From contig NZ_SMDQ01000018.1 in assembly GCF_012911975.1 (NCBI RefSeq), forward strand, positions 22,497-86,496: 64,000 nt of DNA. Direction: 5' to 3'. The position numbers and the translations under genes are program-made. Shown here piece after piece: positions 8,123-17,023 of this stretch. The notes under the pieces were generated by a model. That model was given only the letters and a program-made list of their open reading frames with translations, was not told the origin of the DNA and searched no databases. Positions within the stretch are counted from its first letter, which is position 1. Each line of letters opens with the position of its first letter. Source of the DNA: Nodosilinea sp. P-1105. GTDB taxonomy: Bacteria > Cyanobacteriota > Cyanobacteriia > Phormidesmidales > Phormidesmidaceae.

Positions 8123-9502
8123 TTAATCGGTGAGGTTGCGTCCTTTAATCTGAATTAAATCCTCCTCTGATGGCACCCCCTGGTCGGTGTAATAGCCAGC
8201 GGCCTTTTTCGCCTCGATTTCCACCCGAGCGTCTGGAGGCACCAAATCATCGGGGATGGGCACCCGTTCGACAATCTCAATGCCCGATCGCACAATGGCG
8301 TTGTACTTCATGTCACTCATTGAAACAAACCGATCGATCCGGGTGATGCCTAGCCAGTGCAGCACATCCGGCATCAGCTCTTGAAAGCGCACATCCTGCA
8401 CCCCGGCTACACATTCGGTGCGGGCAAAGTAGGCATCGGCGCGATCGCCCCCCTGCTGGCGCTTGCGGGCATTATAGACCAGAAACTTGGTCACCTCTCC
8501 CAGGGCACGTCCCTCTTTGCGGAAGTAGACAATCACCCCGGCGCCCCCTTGTTGGGCGGTGCGAATACATTCCTCTAGACCGTGCACCAGGTAGGGGCGA
8601 CAGGTACAAATATCTGAGCCAAATACATCGGACCCATTGCATTCGTCGTGGACCCGCACCGTCACCGGGCGACCTGGGTCGGTAATCGCCGCCACATCCC
8701 CCACTAAGTACACCGTGATGCCGCCAATCGGCGGTAAAAACACCTTCAGATCGGGGCGTGTCACCAGTTCTGGAAACATACCGCCCGTTTGCTCAAACAA
8801 GGCATAGCGCAGGTCATCTTCACTCACCCCCAGCCGCTGGGCCACCCCCGGCAAGTACCACACTGGCTCCACGGCGGCCTTAGTCACCACCAGGTCGCCG
8901 CTAGGCTTGACGATCGCCCCATCTGCGGCCAACCGCCCCTGGCGCAGCGCATCTAAGAGCTCCGGCATTTGGATGTGGGCATTAGTCACGGCGATCGTCG
9001 GTCGGATATCAATACCCTGGGCCAACAGGGGCTGATAGACCTCCCCTACCCCAGCACCAAAGGGATCTAAGGAAACAATTTTTTGCGGATCGGCCCAGCT
9101 GGGGTGGGGACCAATGGCGATCGCTGGGGCCGTATTGGTTAAATCGGGTCGATGATCAGGGCAGAGCCCTCCGTTGGCCACCGCCAAGGCCCGATACACC
9201 GCATAGGACCCGGAATGGGTGCCGATGGCATTGCGATGGCTGGGGTCGCTGACAGTCGCGACGATGGCTCCCCGCTGCACGGGGTCGGCCTGTCCCCAGT
9301 CAATCGGCTGGCCCCTCAGCCCCGACCGACTGGGGTGGGAGGTGAGAACAATGTGTCGGCGCTGTTTGCGGTTGGGGGGCCCTGGAGCCGATAAGGACGG
9401 CTTAGAGGCGGCGATCGCCCCCTGGGATGAACTGTCCAAAGTCCCCGCCCCCGATCCTTGACCTTGGACACCACTGGAATTAATACCGCTGGAATCGGTC
9501 AT
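8123..9502 (-). CDS. GTP cyclohydrolase II-like protein, URC1 type
   Basis: About 459 residues, far longer than riboflavin-pathway RibA (about 200). The C-terminal half carries the cyclohydrolase II fold: HDEC around residue 285 and a C-x-C pair (DICTC) about ten residues later supply the zinc ligands, followed by YFRKEGRALGE, which corresponds to the RQEGRNIGL catalytic region of RibA but is altered as in URC1 proteins. The N-terminal 50 residues are Ser/Gly-rich and probably disordered. URC1 is required for uracil use in the URC pathway. Start: ATG 9502 has GAGG six bases upstream; ATG 9532 and the frame start at 9562 are alternatives. It is translated just ahead of URC4. Confidence 0.82.
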   Translation of the reverse strand: MTDSSGINSSGVQGQGSGAGTLDSSSQGAIAASKPSLSAPGPPNRKQRRHIVLTSHPSRSGLRGQPIDWGQADPVQRGAIVATVSDPSHRNAIGTHSGSYAVYRALAVANGGLCPDHRPDLTNTAPAIAIGPHPSWADPQKIVSLDPFGAGVGEVYQPLLAQGIDIRPTIAVTNAHIQMPELLDALRQGRLAADGAIVKPSGDLVVTKAAVEPVWYLPGVAQRLGVSEDDLRYALFEQTGGMFPELVTRPDLKVFLPPIGGITVYLVGDVAAITDPGRPVTVRVHDECNGSDVFGSDICTCRPYLVHGLEECIRTAQQGGAGVIVYFRKEGRALGEVTKFLVYNARKRQQGGDRADAYFARTECVAGVQDVRFQELMPDVLHWLGITRIDRFVSMSDMKYNAIVRSGIEIVERVPIPDDLVPPDARVEIEAKKAAGYYTDQGVPSEEDLIQIKGRNLTD

Positions 9503-10149
9503 AACGGCCTCATCGAAACGACAGATAGACATTGACCAACCCCTGAGTCGCCAAAGTAGCAAGGCTGGAGATCCCTCAAATTGCCATGTTCTCTCCCTGG
9601 AAACAGCTCATTTTTGACAAAACGTTATCCATTTACTCCATCCACCTTGGTCTGCTTACCCCTGTGGAAAAGTCACGAGAGCTCCGTCAAGCTTGATATT
9701 CATCATTCCGCTATTTCGCGCAAGTACAGGGTTATCTCCAGAGTTACACCGAGAAAATCAACCTTAACCCAGCTTGGGGCGACAGCAACCGAGCAGCGCG
9801 GACAGGGTTTCTACTGATGCTTTTGCCAAATTCACAAAGGAAGTATCACTGATTTCAGTAAATTTCCTGAGGTATTTTTTTAAGAAAAAAACGTGTCTGG
9901 AAAAGATTTTGTCTTAGGGGTTTCACCCCCCTTAGGGGATTTCATGGACTTGGCTAGAGTGAGCGTATCAAAGTGTATAAGTCGGCCTAAGTAAATACGG
10001 GTCATGCAGTGTTTGACTGCGTCATACCTGATTAATCGGGTGTGATTTGAGACCTGTCGCTGGAACTATACCCAGTGCAGCTCGAGATCTGGAGTTTTCC
10101 CACAGGTCGAACTCCCAGTCTGGACTTGAACTTGATTGAACTTAGGCAA
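9503..10149. other. Intergenic region between divergent genes
   Basis: About 650 bp between the divergently oriented URC1-like and caspase genes, so it should hold two promoters. A 78-codon plus frame at 9581-9817 is probably chance. An A/T-rich stretch lies at about 9870-9920. A family B repeat sits at 10,072-10,130. No operator is recognised. Confidence 0.5.
10072..10130 (-). repeat. Dispersed repeat family B, copy 1 (inverted)
   Basis: Read on the minus strand it runs TCAAGTCCAGAC ... CTGTGGGAAAACTCCAGAT, ending in a CGAGCTG-like segment, and can fold on itself (CTGGAGTT / AACTCCAG). Other copies are at 23,849-23,909, 35,547-35,608 and 44,302-44,361 in the opposite orientation, with a partial copy at 35,464-35,508. 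Confidence 0.75.
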
Positions 10150-10185
10150 GCTACCTGAATGCACTCAGGTAGCGCTGTAAAAGGG
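10150..10185 (+). promoter_or_regulatory. Leader hairpin next to ribosome site of caspase gene
   Basis: A perfect 9-bp inverted repeat, GCTACCTGA at 10,150-10,158 and TCAGGTAGC at 10,165-10,173, has a 6-base loop. It lies just ahead of the AAGGG ribosome site at 10,181-10,185 and ATG 10,197. It could be an RNA hairpin controlling translation or a protein operator. Confidence 0.5.
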
Positions 10186-10196
10186 TGCTATTAACC

Positions 10197-13076
10197 ATGT
10201 CACGGGATGCTCTTGTTGTCGGCATTAATCACTATCAACACTTGCCAGGACTCAATGCTCCAGCCAGAGACGCAGAGTCGGTGGCTCAATGTTTTGAGCG
10301 CTTTGGTGAATGCCGTGTATTACGCTTACCTGAAGTCATTTGCGACCATAAACCTGCCATTAACCACCAGGGCTTGATTACCACCCAAATGCTAGAAACA
10401 GCTCTAATTCGGCTGTTTAAACCCGCTGGTAAAACTGTCCCCCAAATGGCCGTATTTTACTATTCAGGTCATGGTTTGCAGCGCCATGCCGGTATTCAAG
10501 AAGGGTATCTCGCCACCAGTGATGCTAACCCAGCCGCAGGGCACTATGGTCTATCTCTCCAATGGCTGAGGCGACTCTTGCAGGACAGTCCAGTACACCA
10601 GCGGGTAATTATTTTAGACTGCTGTAACAGCGGCGAATTGTTCAACGTTTTAGAGGCCGACCCCGGCGCTAAAGCAGGTACAGATCGACTGTTCATGGCC
10701 GCCTCCCGGGAATACGAAGAGGCTTATGAATCCCTAGCAGGAAGCCACAGCGTGTTTACCGAAGCCTTGTTATCAGGGCTTAATCCTCATAAGGCCAAAG
10801 GCGGTGTGGTCAATGGTCATTCCCTAACTGATCAGGTCAACCATCAGATGAAGGGGGAATTACAACAACCGCTGTTTGAAAACTCGGGCGGAGAAATTAT
10901 CCTGACGCGAGCCTCGGGAATTGCCCAGGCTATGCAGCCTGCCACTGCCACCACCCTCGACCGCCTGCAAAGCTTGCGCTACCGATTTTGCCCGTTTCCG
11001 GGCTTAGCCCCCTTTGAACCCAGCCATGCCGATTTATTTTTTGGCCGTGAAGCCATCACCCAATCTCTGGTAGAACGGGTCCAAATCACCCCTTTTTGCG
11101 CCCTAGTTGGGGCCTCTGGCATTGGCAAAACCTCCATTTTACAGGCAGGGCTGATAGCCCATCTCGCTGCCCCTCGTCCTGCCCCAGATCTCCAGTGGGA
11201 TGTCCGTTACCTGAGTCTAGGTACCGCCCCACTGCAAAACCTGGCCACAGCGTTTGTCGATCCCCAGGCTACTGGACTGCAAAGGGCCGAACAATTACGT
11301 CAAGCCGAGTCCTTTTTACGACGAGGGGGCGAAGGATTGCTCCAACTGGTACAAGCCACGGCCGGAGTGTCCCACGGATCGCCTACCCGCACCGTACTCG
11401 TGATTGATCAGTTTGAAGCGTTATTTGCCTGCACCCCCGCCGCAGAGCGCGATCGCCAGATCGTGATCGACAGCCTGGTGACGGCGGCCCAGCAACACCA
11501 TGTCCCGTTACATGTGGTGATTAGTCTGCGCAGCAGTGCCCTAGACCAACTGGACTTGTTTCCCAGCTTGCGGGAGTTGGTCAAGGCCCATGGTCTGGTG
11601 GTCCCAGCGATGACCTACGACCAGCTTAAGTCCACTATTTTGGGCCCGCTCGATCAGGTGGGACTGGGCTATGACACTAATTTGATCTACACGTTGCTGC
11701 TGGATTTGATGGAGAGCCCCGGTAATCTGGCGCTGCTGCAAATGACCCTCAAGGCCCTGTGGCAAAGTCGAGAGGCCGTCTCCGACCAAACAGCGCCCCG
11801 GCTCACCCTCGACACCTATGCTGCCATGGGGGGAATTCGTCGTCTATTGGAGCAGCACGCTAACCAAGTGGTCGAGACCCTGACCCAGACGGAACAGGCC
11901 ATTGCCCGCCGCATCTTTTTGAGTCTGTGTGAACTGGGGGATGGCACAGCCCTTACCCGCCGCCAGGTGCAGCTGCCAGAGTTGATTACCGCCACCATGC
12001 CCCAGGACCACGTTAATGCGGTGATCGACAAGCTGGTGGACCAGCGACTGCTGGTCACCCACTGTCCCCTAGCCCAAACCACCAGCAATCCACTGGATCC
12101 AGACGCCACAGTCCTTATCCCTGGGCCGGGGGGCAATGGTCCTGAGCCCAGCTCTGCCATAGTGGCAAACATGATGCGCGCCATTGGCGGAGCCGCACCC
12201 CGGCCAGGGTCGCCGATCATCCCGTCCATTGACATCGCCCACGAAGCCCTGGTGCGCACTTGGCCCTTACTGCAAACCTGGTTGCAGGAGGCGCAGCCCC
12301 TGCTCAAACGCCAGCGCACCATTGAGGCCATGGCCCAAGAATGGCGCCAAAACCAGTGCCCCAGCCACCCTGACTACTTTTTCACCAAGTCCCGTTTGCT
12401 AGAGGCCAAGATCTTTCAAACCAACCACGGTGATTGGCTGTCTCTACAGGCAACGGATTATCTAGCAGCCTGTCAAGATTACGCCCGACGGAGCAATCGC
12501 AAACTATATTTGATGCGGCTGTTAATTCCCTTGAGTATGGTCACAGGCATGGCAACCGCCTATGGTCACAGCCTGTTGACCCAACCCCAGGCCCAGATCA
12601 CGACAGCGGTAGCTCCACTTCAGACCGACATGGGACCCGCCTTTCACCTGGTAGCGCCAGAGTCCCCCATCCCCCCAGGGCTATCCACAGGAGGCATTGG
12701 GTCACCCCAGGCGGGCATGGCAGGCACAGAGATGCTGCATCGGGCCTCGACGCGGTTGTCGACCAGCCCCAATGGCCTCCAACCGATCAACTTTCAGGGC
12801 ACCGGGGGGCAGATGCCAGAGTTGGTAACCGTACTAAGGCAGAGCCAGCAGGCTACCCAGGCTTGGCAACCCAAACCCCAGCAGATGTCTATGCCATCGG
12901 CAACAACCCCTTTATCTGGGCAAACTAACCAAGCCACCTATCCCCCAGTGAACCAGGTGGTAGAGCCAGTCGCCCAGTGGATTTCCCCCGAAGACCCTGA
13001 TCTAGTGATTCAAATCTGGTGCACCCGCAGTGGAGCTGAGTCCACCTGTTTTACATCCACGGCCAAGAAGGACTAG
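10197..13076 (+). CDS. Caspase (peptidase C14) - nSTAND NTPase protein with membrane anchor
   Basis: A 959-residue multidomain protein. Residues 1-235 form a caspase/metacaspase-like p20 domain with catalytic His92 in YYSGHG and Cys143 in LDCCNSG. A FPGLAPFEPSHADLFFGRE linker leads into an nSTAND-type NTPase with Walker A GASGIGKTS near residues 304-312 and VLVIDQFEALF as Walker B. A helical region follows, then one hydrophobic segment at about residues 770-795, and a 165-residue Pro/Gln/Ser/Thr-rich tail. nSTAND proteins act as signal-sensing switches, here probably releasing the protease. The usual C-terminal WD40 or TPR sensor is absent. Start: ATG 10,197, 11 bases after AAGGG; the upstream GTG overlaps that site. 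Confidence 0.88.
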   Translation: MSRDALVVGINHYQHLPGLNAPARDAESVAQCFERFGECRVLRLPEVICDHKPAINHQGLITTQMLETALIRLFKPAGKTVPQMAVFYYSGHGLQRHAGIQEGYLATSDANPAAGHYGLSLQWLRRLLQDSPVHQRVIILDCCNSGELFNVLEADPGAKAGTDRLFMAASREYEEAYESLAGSHSVFTEALLSGLNPHKAKGGVVNGHSLTDQVNHQMKGELQQPLFENSGGEIILTRASGIAQAMQPATATTLDRLQSLRYRFCPFPGLAPFEPSHADLFFGREAITQSLVERVQITPFCALVGASGIGKTSILQAGLIAHLAAPRPAPDLQWDVRYLSLGTAPLQNLATAFVDPQATGLQRAEQLRQAESFLRRGGEGLLQLVQATAGVSHGSPTRTVLVIDQFEALFACTPAAERDRQIVIDSLVTAAQQHHVPLHVVISLRSSALDQLDLFPSLRELVKAHGLVVPAMTYDQLKSTILGPLDQVGLGYDTNLIYTLLLDLMESPGNLALLQMTLKALWQSREAVSDQTAPRLTLDTYAAMGGIRRLLEQHANQVVETLTQTEQAIARRIFLSLCELGDGTALTRRQVQLPELITATMPQDHVNAVIDKLVDQRLLVTHCPLAQTTSNPLDPDATVLIPGPGGNGPEPSSAIVANMMRAIGGAAPRPGSPIIPSIDIAHEALVRTWPLLQTWLQEAQPLLKRQRTIEAMAQEWRQNQCPSHPDYFFTKSRLLEAKIFQTNHGDWLSLQATDYLAACQDYARRSNRKLYLMRLLIPLSMVTGMATAYGHSLLTQPQAQITTAVAPLQTDMGPAFHLVAPESPIPPGLSTGGIGSPQAGMAGTEMLHRASTRLSTSPNGLQPINFQGTGGQMPELVTVLRQSQQATQAWQPKPQQMSMPSATTPLSGQTNQATYPPVNQVVEPVAQWISPEDPDLVIQIWCTRSGAESTCFTSTAKKD

Positions 13077-13082
13077 GACGAT

Positions 13083-13172
13083 CCCACCTCATCCACTCAT
13101 CCACTCATCCACTCATCCACTCATCCACTCCCCACCTCCCCACCTCCCCATCACCCCACCTCCCCCCCCGCA
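13083..13172. repeat. 8-bp minisatellite
   Basis: Five exact head-to-tail copies of ATCCACTC occupy 13,091-13,130. They are followed by CCCACCTC units and a C-rich tract to about 13,170. The array fills the gap between the caspase and SbcC genes and is strongly strand-asymmetric (pyrimidine-rich on the plus strand). Confidence 0.9.
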
Positions 13173-13211
13173 GGTTATCCTAAGGAGCAGGCCAGCGCAG
13201 TAGGGGTTTCC

Positions 13212-15977
13212 ATGCAGATTTTGTCCGTCACCCTGCAAAATTTCAAAACCCACCGCGATCGCTATTTTGAATTCCAGCCTGGCACTAATGCCATCTGTGG
13301 GGAAAATGGAGCGGGTAAGACCAGTATTTTAGAGGCGATCGCCTGGGTGCTGTTCAACTACCAGGGGGACTACGCCAAGGATGATTTGATTCGCAATGGC
13401 AGCGGTAGCGCCCAGGTAACCGTAGCCTTTACCTCCAACTATGATGGCCGCACCTATGAGGTGCAGCGCTGCACCCAGCGGGGCTATGTGCTGTTTGATC
13501 CCCAACTGAATGAGCGGCTGCCCTATAGCCGGATTAAGGACGAAATTTTACCCTGGCTGCGTCAGCATCTGGGGGTGGGGGCAGCCACGAATTTACCCCA
13601 GCTGTTTGCCCGCACTCTGGGGGTGCCCCAGGGCACCTTTACCGCTGACTTTTTGCAGCCTGCCGAGCAGCGCAAAGCGGTGTTTGACGCCATTCTCAAA
13701 GTGGATGATTACAAAATCGCCTTTAAACAAATGAATACGCTGCGCCGCTACGCCGAAGATCAGGTGGCGGCGGTCAAGGGGCAGATCGCCCAGTACGACG
13801 ATGCCCTGACCACCTGGGAGGATATACAACAGCGGCGGCAGACCTTACACGCCGAAATTCAGATTAATCAGCAGCAGCTTCAGCAACAGCAGCAGACCCT
13901 GGCCAGGTTACAAACCCAGCGAGATCAGCTCAAGGCCCAGGCCCAGCAGCTGCAAACCCTGGCCACCCAGCGCCAGGGTCTGACCCACCAGCTAGAGGCC
14001 AAACAGCACGGTTTAGGCCGATTACAGCAGTCGATAGAGCAAGCAGAACAGGCGATCGCCGTGTGCCAGGCCAACCGAGAGGCCTACCAGGGCTATCAGG
14101 CGGCGGAGCAGGCGTTACAAGGGTTAGCCGAGCAGCAGAAGCAGCGCCAGACCCTGCAAGCAGAACTACAAACTCTGCAAAAACGCCATGGTCAACAGCA
14201 GGCAGACCTGGCCCGTTGCCAGGCTCAAATGGACACCTTTGCCACCACCGAGGACGAGTTAGCCCAGCTGCAACCCTTGATCGCTGAACAAGCCGCGCTA
14301 GAGGCCCAGCAGCAGACCCTAAAAGCCCAGCTAGAGCAGCTGAGTCAGCAGCGGGTACAGTTGGCAGGATGGCAGCAACAGGGACAGCAGCTGAGCCAAC
14401 AGCACCAGGCGGCGGTGCGGAGGCGCGATCGCTTGCAGGCCCTACAGCCAGCGGTAGCCGAGATTGCCGGGTTGGAGCAACAGCGCGATCGCCTACAGCA
14501 GCAGCTCAGTCGGCTGGCCGCCGCCCGCCAGTTTGAAGCCGACATCAAAGCGCTGGTGGAGGACAGTCAGCGTCAGCGTCAGACCCAGGATGCCGATATT
14601 CAGGCCACCCTGGCCGAACTGACCAGCCTGGTGGAGAGCATTCCCCTGGTGTCTGGGGAGACGATTCGTAAGCTGGAGCAAGCCTTGCAGGGGGCATCGG
14701 ATCTGCATGGATCGCTGATTGCGGGCTTGGAAGCGATTCTGCAAGACTTGGCTGACCAAACTGACGAGGCCACCCTCAAGAAAACCCTTAAAACCCTGGA
14801 AAAGGACCTGAAGCAACGCTATGGCTGGCGGGGGGAGTGGGAGCAGCTTGACGCTGTCGAGGCCCAGTTAAACCAGCTTCAGCAACAGCAGGCCGACCTA
14901 GAGCAGCAAAGTCAGGCCATCGCCCAGCAGCTGACCCAGCAGCCTGACCTGGAAGCGGCCCTGAAAGGGTTAGACCAGCAGCTCGACGCCCTGGGACGCC
15001 CCCGGGAAAAAAGCCAGATTTTGCAACGCACGCTGCAAGCGAAGCCGAAAGCGGAGCAGCAATACCAAGCCATTGTCCAGACCCAGACCCAACTCAACCA
15101 GCAACTAGCGGCTCTGACCACCCAGCTAGAAGCCTTTCAGGAAGTGGACCAGGCGGTAGCTGAACAACAGCAGCAGCGTCGTCAATACCAACCCGGCCAC
15201 GAACTGTACCTGCGCCACCGGCAGATGGCCAATCAGCATCGTCAACTGAAGGCCGAATTAGATGCGGTCCATACCGAGATGGAGCAACTCCAGCAGCAGT
15301 TGATCGCCATAGAGCAGGCCCACACCGCTGCCCTAGCTGAGTTTGACCCAGCCCAGGCCGAGGCCCTGGAAACGGAGTACAGCACCATTAAGTCGGCAGC
15401 GGACCAATTGGCGGGCCGCTTGCCTCAGCAGCAAACGTTACTGGCCGAATATGACCAGCAACTCAACCGCTTGCAGGCCCTGGCCCAAAAGCGCGATCAG
15501 GCTAAACAGCAACTGCAAGCCAAGGAGAAAATTAAGCGGTTCGTTACCTTTGCCCGCAAGGCCTACAACGAAGCTGGTCCCAGAATTACTGAACAGTATG
15601 TGCGCCATATCTCCTATCAGGCGGATCGGCTGTTTCGAGATTTGCTCAACCGCCCCAATGTGGCGTTACAGTGGACCCGAGACTACGAGATTGTGGTGCA
15701 GGATGGTCCTAACCAGCGACGTTTCGTCAACCTTTCCGGAGGGGAGCAAATGTGTGCTGCCTTGGCGGTGCGTTTGGCTCTTCTTAAGGTGCTGGCCGAT
15801 GTGGACATTGCCTTTTTTGACGAACCCACCACCAACCTGGATCGTCCTCGCCGCCAGGGCCTAGCAGAGGCCATTGGCCGTATCAAGACGTTTCAACAAC
15901 TGTTTGTGATTAGCCACGACGACACCTTTGAGCAGGTGACCGAAAACGTGATTTTGGTTGAGCGGGATCCAGGATAA
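13212..15977 (+). CDS. SbcC/Rad50-like SMC-family ATPase
   Basis: A 921-residue ABC-type ATPase of the SbcC/Rad50 group, which with an SbcD/Mre11 nuclease processes DNA ends and hairpins. The N-terminus has FKTHRDRYFEF and Walker A GENGAGKTS (about residues 34-42). The middle 600 residues are extremely Gln-rich coiled coil. The C-terminus has the signature LSGGEQ (about residue 842), Walker B AFFDEPTTNLD and the ISHD switch. I see no CxxC anywhere in the coiled coil, so the zinc hook that dimerises Rad50/SbcC seems missing; the apex near residues 450-540 is a short helical region instead. No sbcD is adjacent. The gene follows the caspase gene by 135 bp. Confidence 0.85.
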   Translation: MQILSVTLQNFKTHRDRYFEFQPGTNAICGENGAGKTSILEAIAWVLFNYQGDYAKDDLIRNGSGSAQVTVAFTSNYDGRTYEVQRCTQRGYVLFDPQLNERLPYSRIKDEILPWLRQHLGVGAATNLPQLFARTLGVPQGTFTADFLQPAEQRKAVFDAILKVDDYKIAFKQMNTLRRYAEDQVAAVKGQIAQYDDALTTWEDIQQRRQTLHAEIQINQQQLQQQQQTLARLQTQRDQLKAQAQQLQTLATQRQGLTHQLEAKQHGLGRLQQSIEQAEQAIAVCQANREAYQGYQAAEQALQGLAEQQKQRQTLQAELQTLQKRHGQQQADLARCQAQMDTFATTEDELAQLQPLIAEQAALEAQQQTLKAQLEQLSQQRVQLAGWQQQGQQLSQQHQAAVRRRDRLQALQPAVAEIAGLEQQRDRLQQQLSRLAAARQFEADIKALVEDSQRQRQTQDADIQATLAELTSLVESIPLVSGETIRKLEQALQGASDLHGSLIAGLEAILQDLADQTDEATLKKTLKTLEKDLKQRYGWRGEWEQLDAVEAQLNQLQQQQADLEQQSQAIAQQLTQQPDLEAALKGLDQQLDALGRPREKSQILQRTLQAKPKAEQQYQAIVQTQTQLNQQLAALTTQLEAFQEVDQAVAEQQQQRRQYQPGHELYLRHRQMANQHRQLKAELDAVHTEMEQLQQQLIAIEQAHTAALAEFDPAQAEALETEYSTIKSAADQLAGRLPQQQTLLAEYDQQLNRLQALAQKRDQAKQQLQAKEKIKRFVTFARKAYNEAGPRITEQYVRHISYQADRLFRDLLNRPNVALQWTRDYEIVVQDGPNQRRFVNLSGGEQMCAALAVRLALLKVLADVDIAFFDEPTTNLDRPRRQGLAEAIGRIKTFQQLFVISHDDTFEQVTENVILVERDPG

Positions 15978-16459
15978 GCGGGCTAACCCTATAGCGATTT
16001 CCGATTGAGTCAGGTACGCCTTGGCTGAGTTCTGGATCCCCACAGCTTGTAGCTGTCTAAGTTATGCGCTTGTTTCCTACTTATTAAGGGGGCAGAAGGG
16101 ATCCCCATGATCTCCTTCACCCGAGTGGAATCCGCTATATCAGATAGTGGTAGCCCCGGTCTTGGGCAACAGGATAAGATAAAGATACGGTTAACCAGAG
16201 GATTCCATCTAAAACCTAAACAAGCATCTGTGGTATTGCCCCTGAACTCAGGCGAATGCATGGGTTTGGCCCATAGTTTGGCTCTAGTCCATGTCTGGAT
16301 GAGGGCCTAGCTGGAATACTCCCATCAGGTCACTAACATCAGGTCACTAAACTGACGGATCGTTAACAATAAGCCGTCCCTGGTGATCTAAAAATCAAGC
16401 TGAGGTTACGCAACACTGACGGCTTTGCTTTCCGCACAGTCATTCTTGCTTTAAGCCCT
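15978..16459. other. Gap with no recognised gene
   Basis: Frames at 16,107-16,310 (plus) and 16,010-16,261 (minus) overlap each other and have no recognisable product. A direct repeat of CATCAGGTCACTAA occurs at about 16,323-16,348. It should contain the promoter of the following pentapeptide gene. Nothing else is seen. Confidence 0.45.
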
Positions 16460-17020
16460 ATGCCCCCCTATGTGCGCTGTTCTTCAGAACGCTTAATCGA
16501 GACCTACAGCCAAGGTCAGCTTCAGTTCGAGGGGTTGAACTTGCGATCGCAGTCTCTCAAAGGTCTAAAGCTACCCTTCATTGAACTGGTGGACTGCAAC
16601 TTGCAGCAGATTAATTTGATCGATGCCTTTCTGCCAGGGGCCGTTTTCACCCGCAGCAATCTACGGCGGGGGCGGTTAGGCCGAGCCAACCTGATTGGGG
16701 CAGACTTCTTTCGAGCTGACCTGTCCGCCGCCAATCTCTGTCGAGCCATGGTGGCTGGGGCTAAGCTGACTGGGGCTAATCTCAGTACAGCCAACCTCTG
16801 TGATGCGTCCCTCAGCGGCAGTGACCTGCGGGGGGTCAACCTGCGGCGGGCCAAGTTGCGGGGGGTCAATTTCAAATATGCTGATTTATCTGGCGCTGAC
16901 ATGACCGGGGCGGATCTAGCCGGGGCCGATTTAGGGGGTGCCAACTTGATGGGCACCTTGATGCCGGATGCCTCCTATCTGGACTACAGTTTGGAGTTGC
17001 TGATGGCCGGAGGCGAGTGA
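16460..17020 (+). CDS. Cytoplasmic pentapeptide-repeat protein
   Basis: A 186-residue protein made almost wholly of pentapeptide repeats from about residue 20 to 170, with the pattern A(N/D)LXX (for example ANLIGADFFRADLSAANL). It has no signal peptide or membrane helix, unlike the longer protein at 1444-2670. Such proteins form beta-helices, but the role of small cyanobacterial versions is unknown. It is convergent with the MlaE-type permease gene, only 3 bp apart at their stops, and no terminator fits between them. Confidence 0.88.
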   Translation: MPPYVRCSSERLIETYSQGQLQFEGLNLRSQSLKGLKLPFIELVDCNLQQINLIDAFLPGAVFTRSNLRRGRLGRANLIGADFFRADLSAANLCRAMVAGAKLTGANLSTANLCDASLSGSDLRGVNLRRAKLRGVNFKYADLSGADMTGADLAGADLGGANLMGTLMPDASYLDYSLELLMAGGE

Positions 17021-17023
17021 GGG

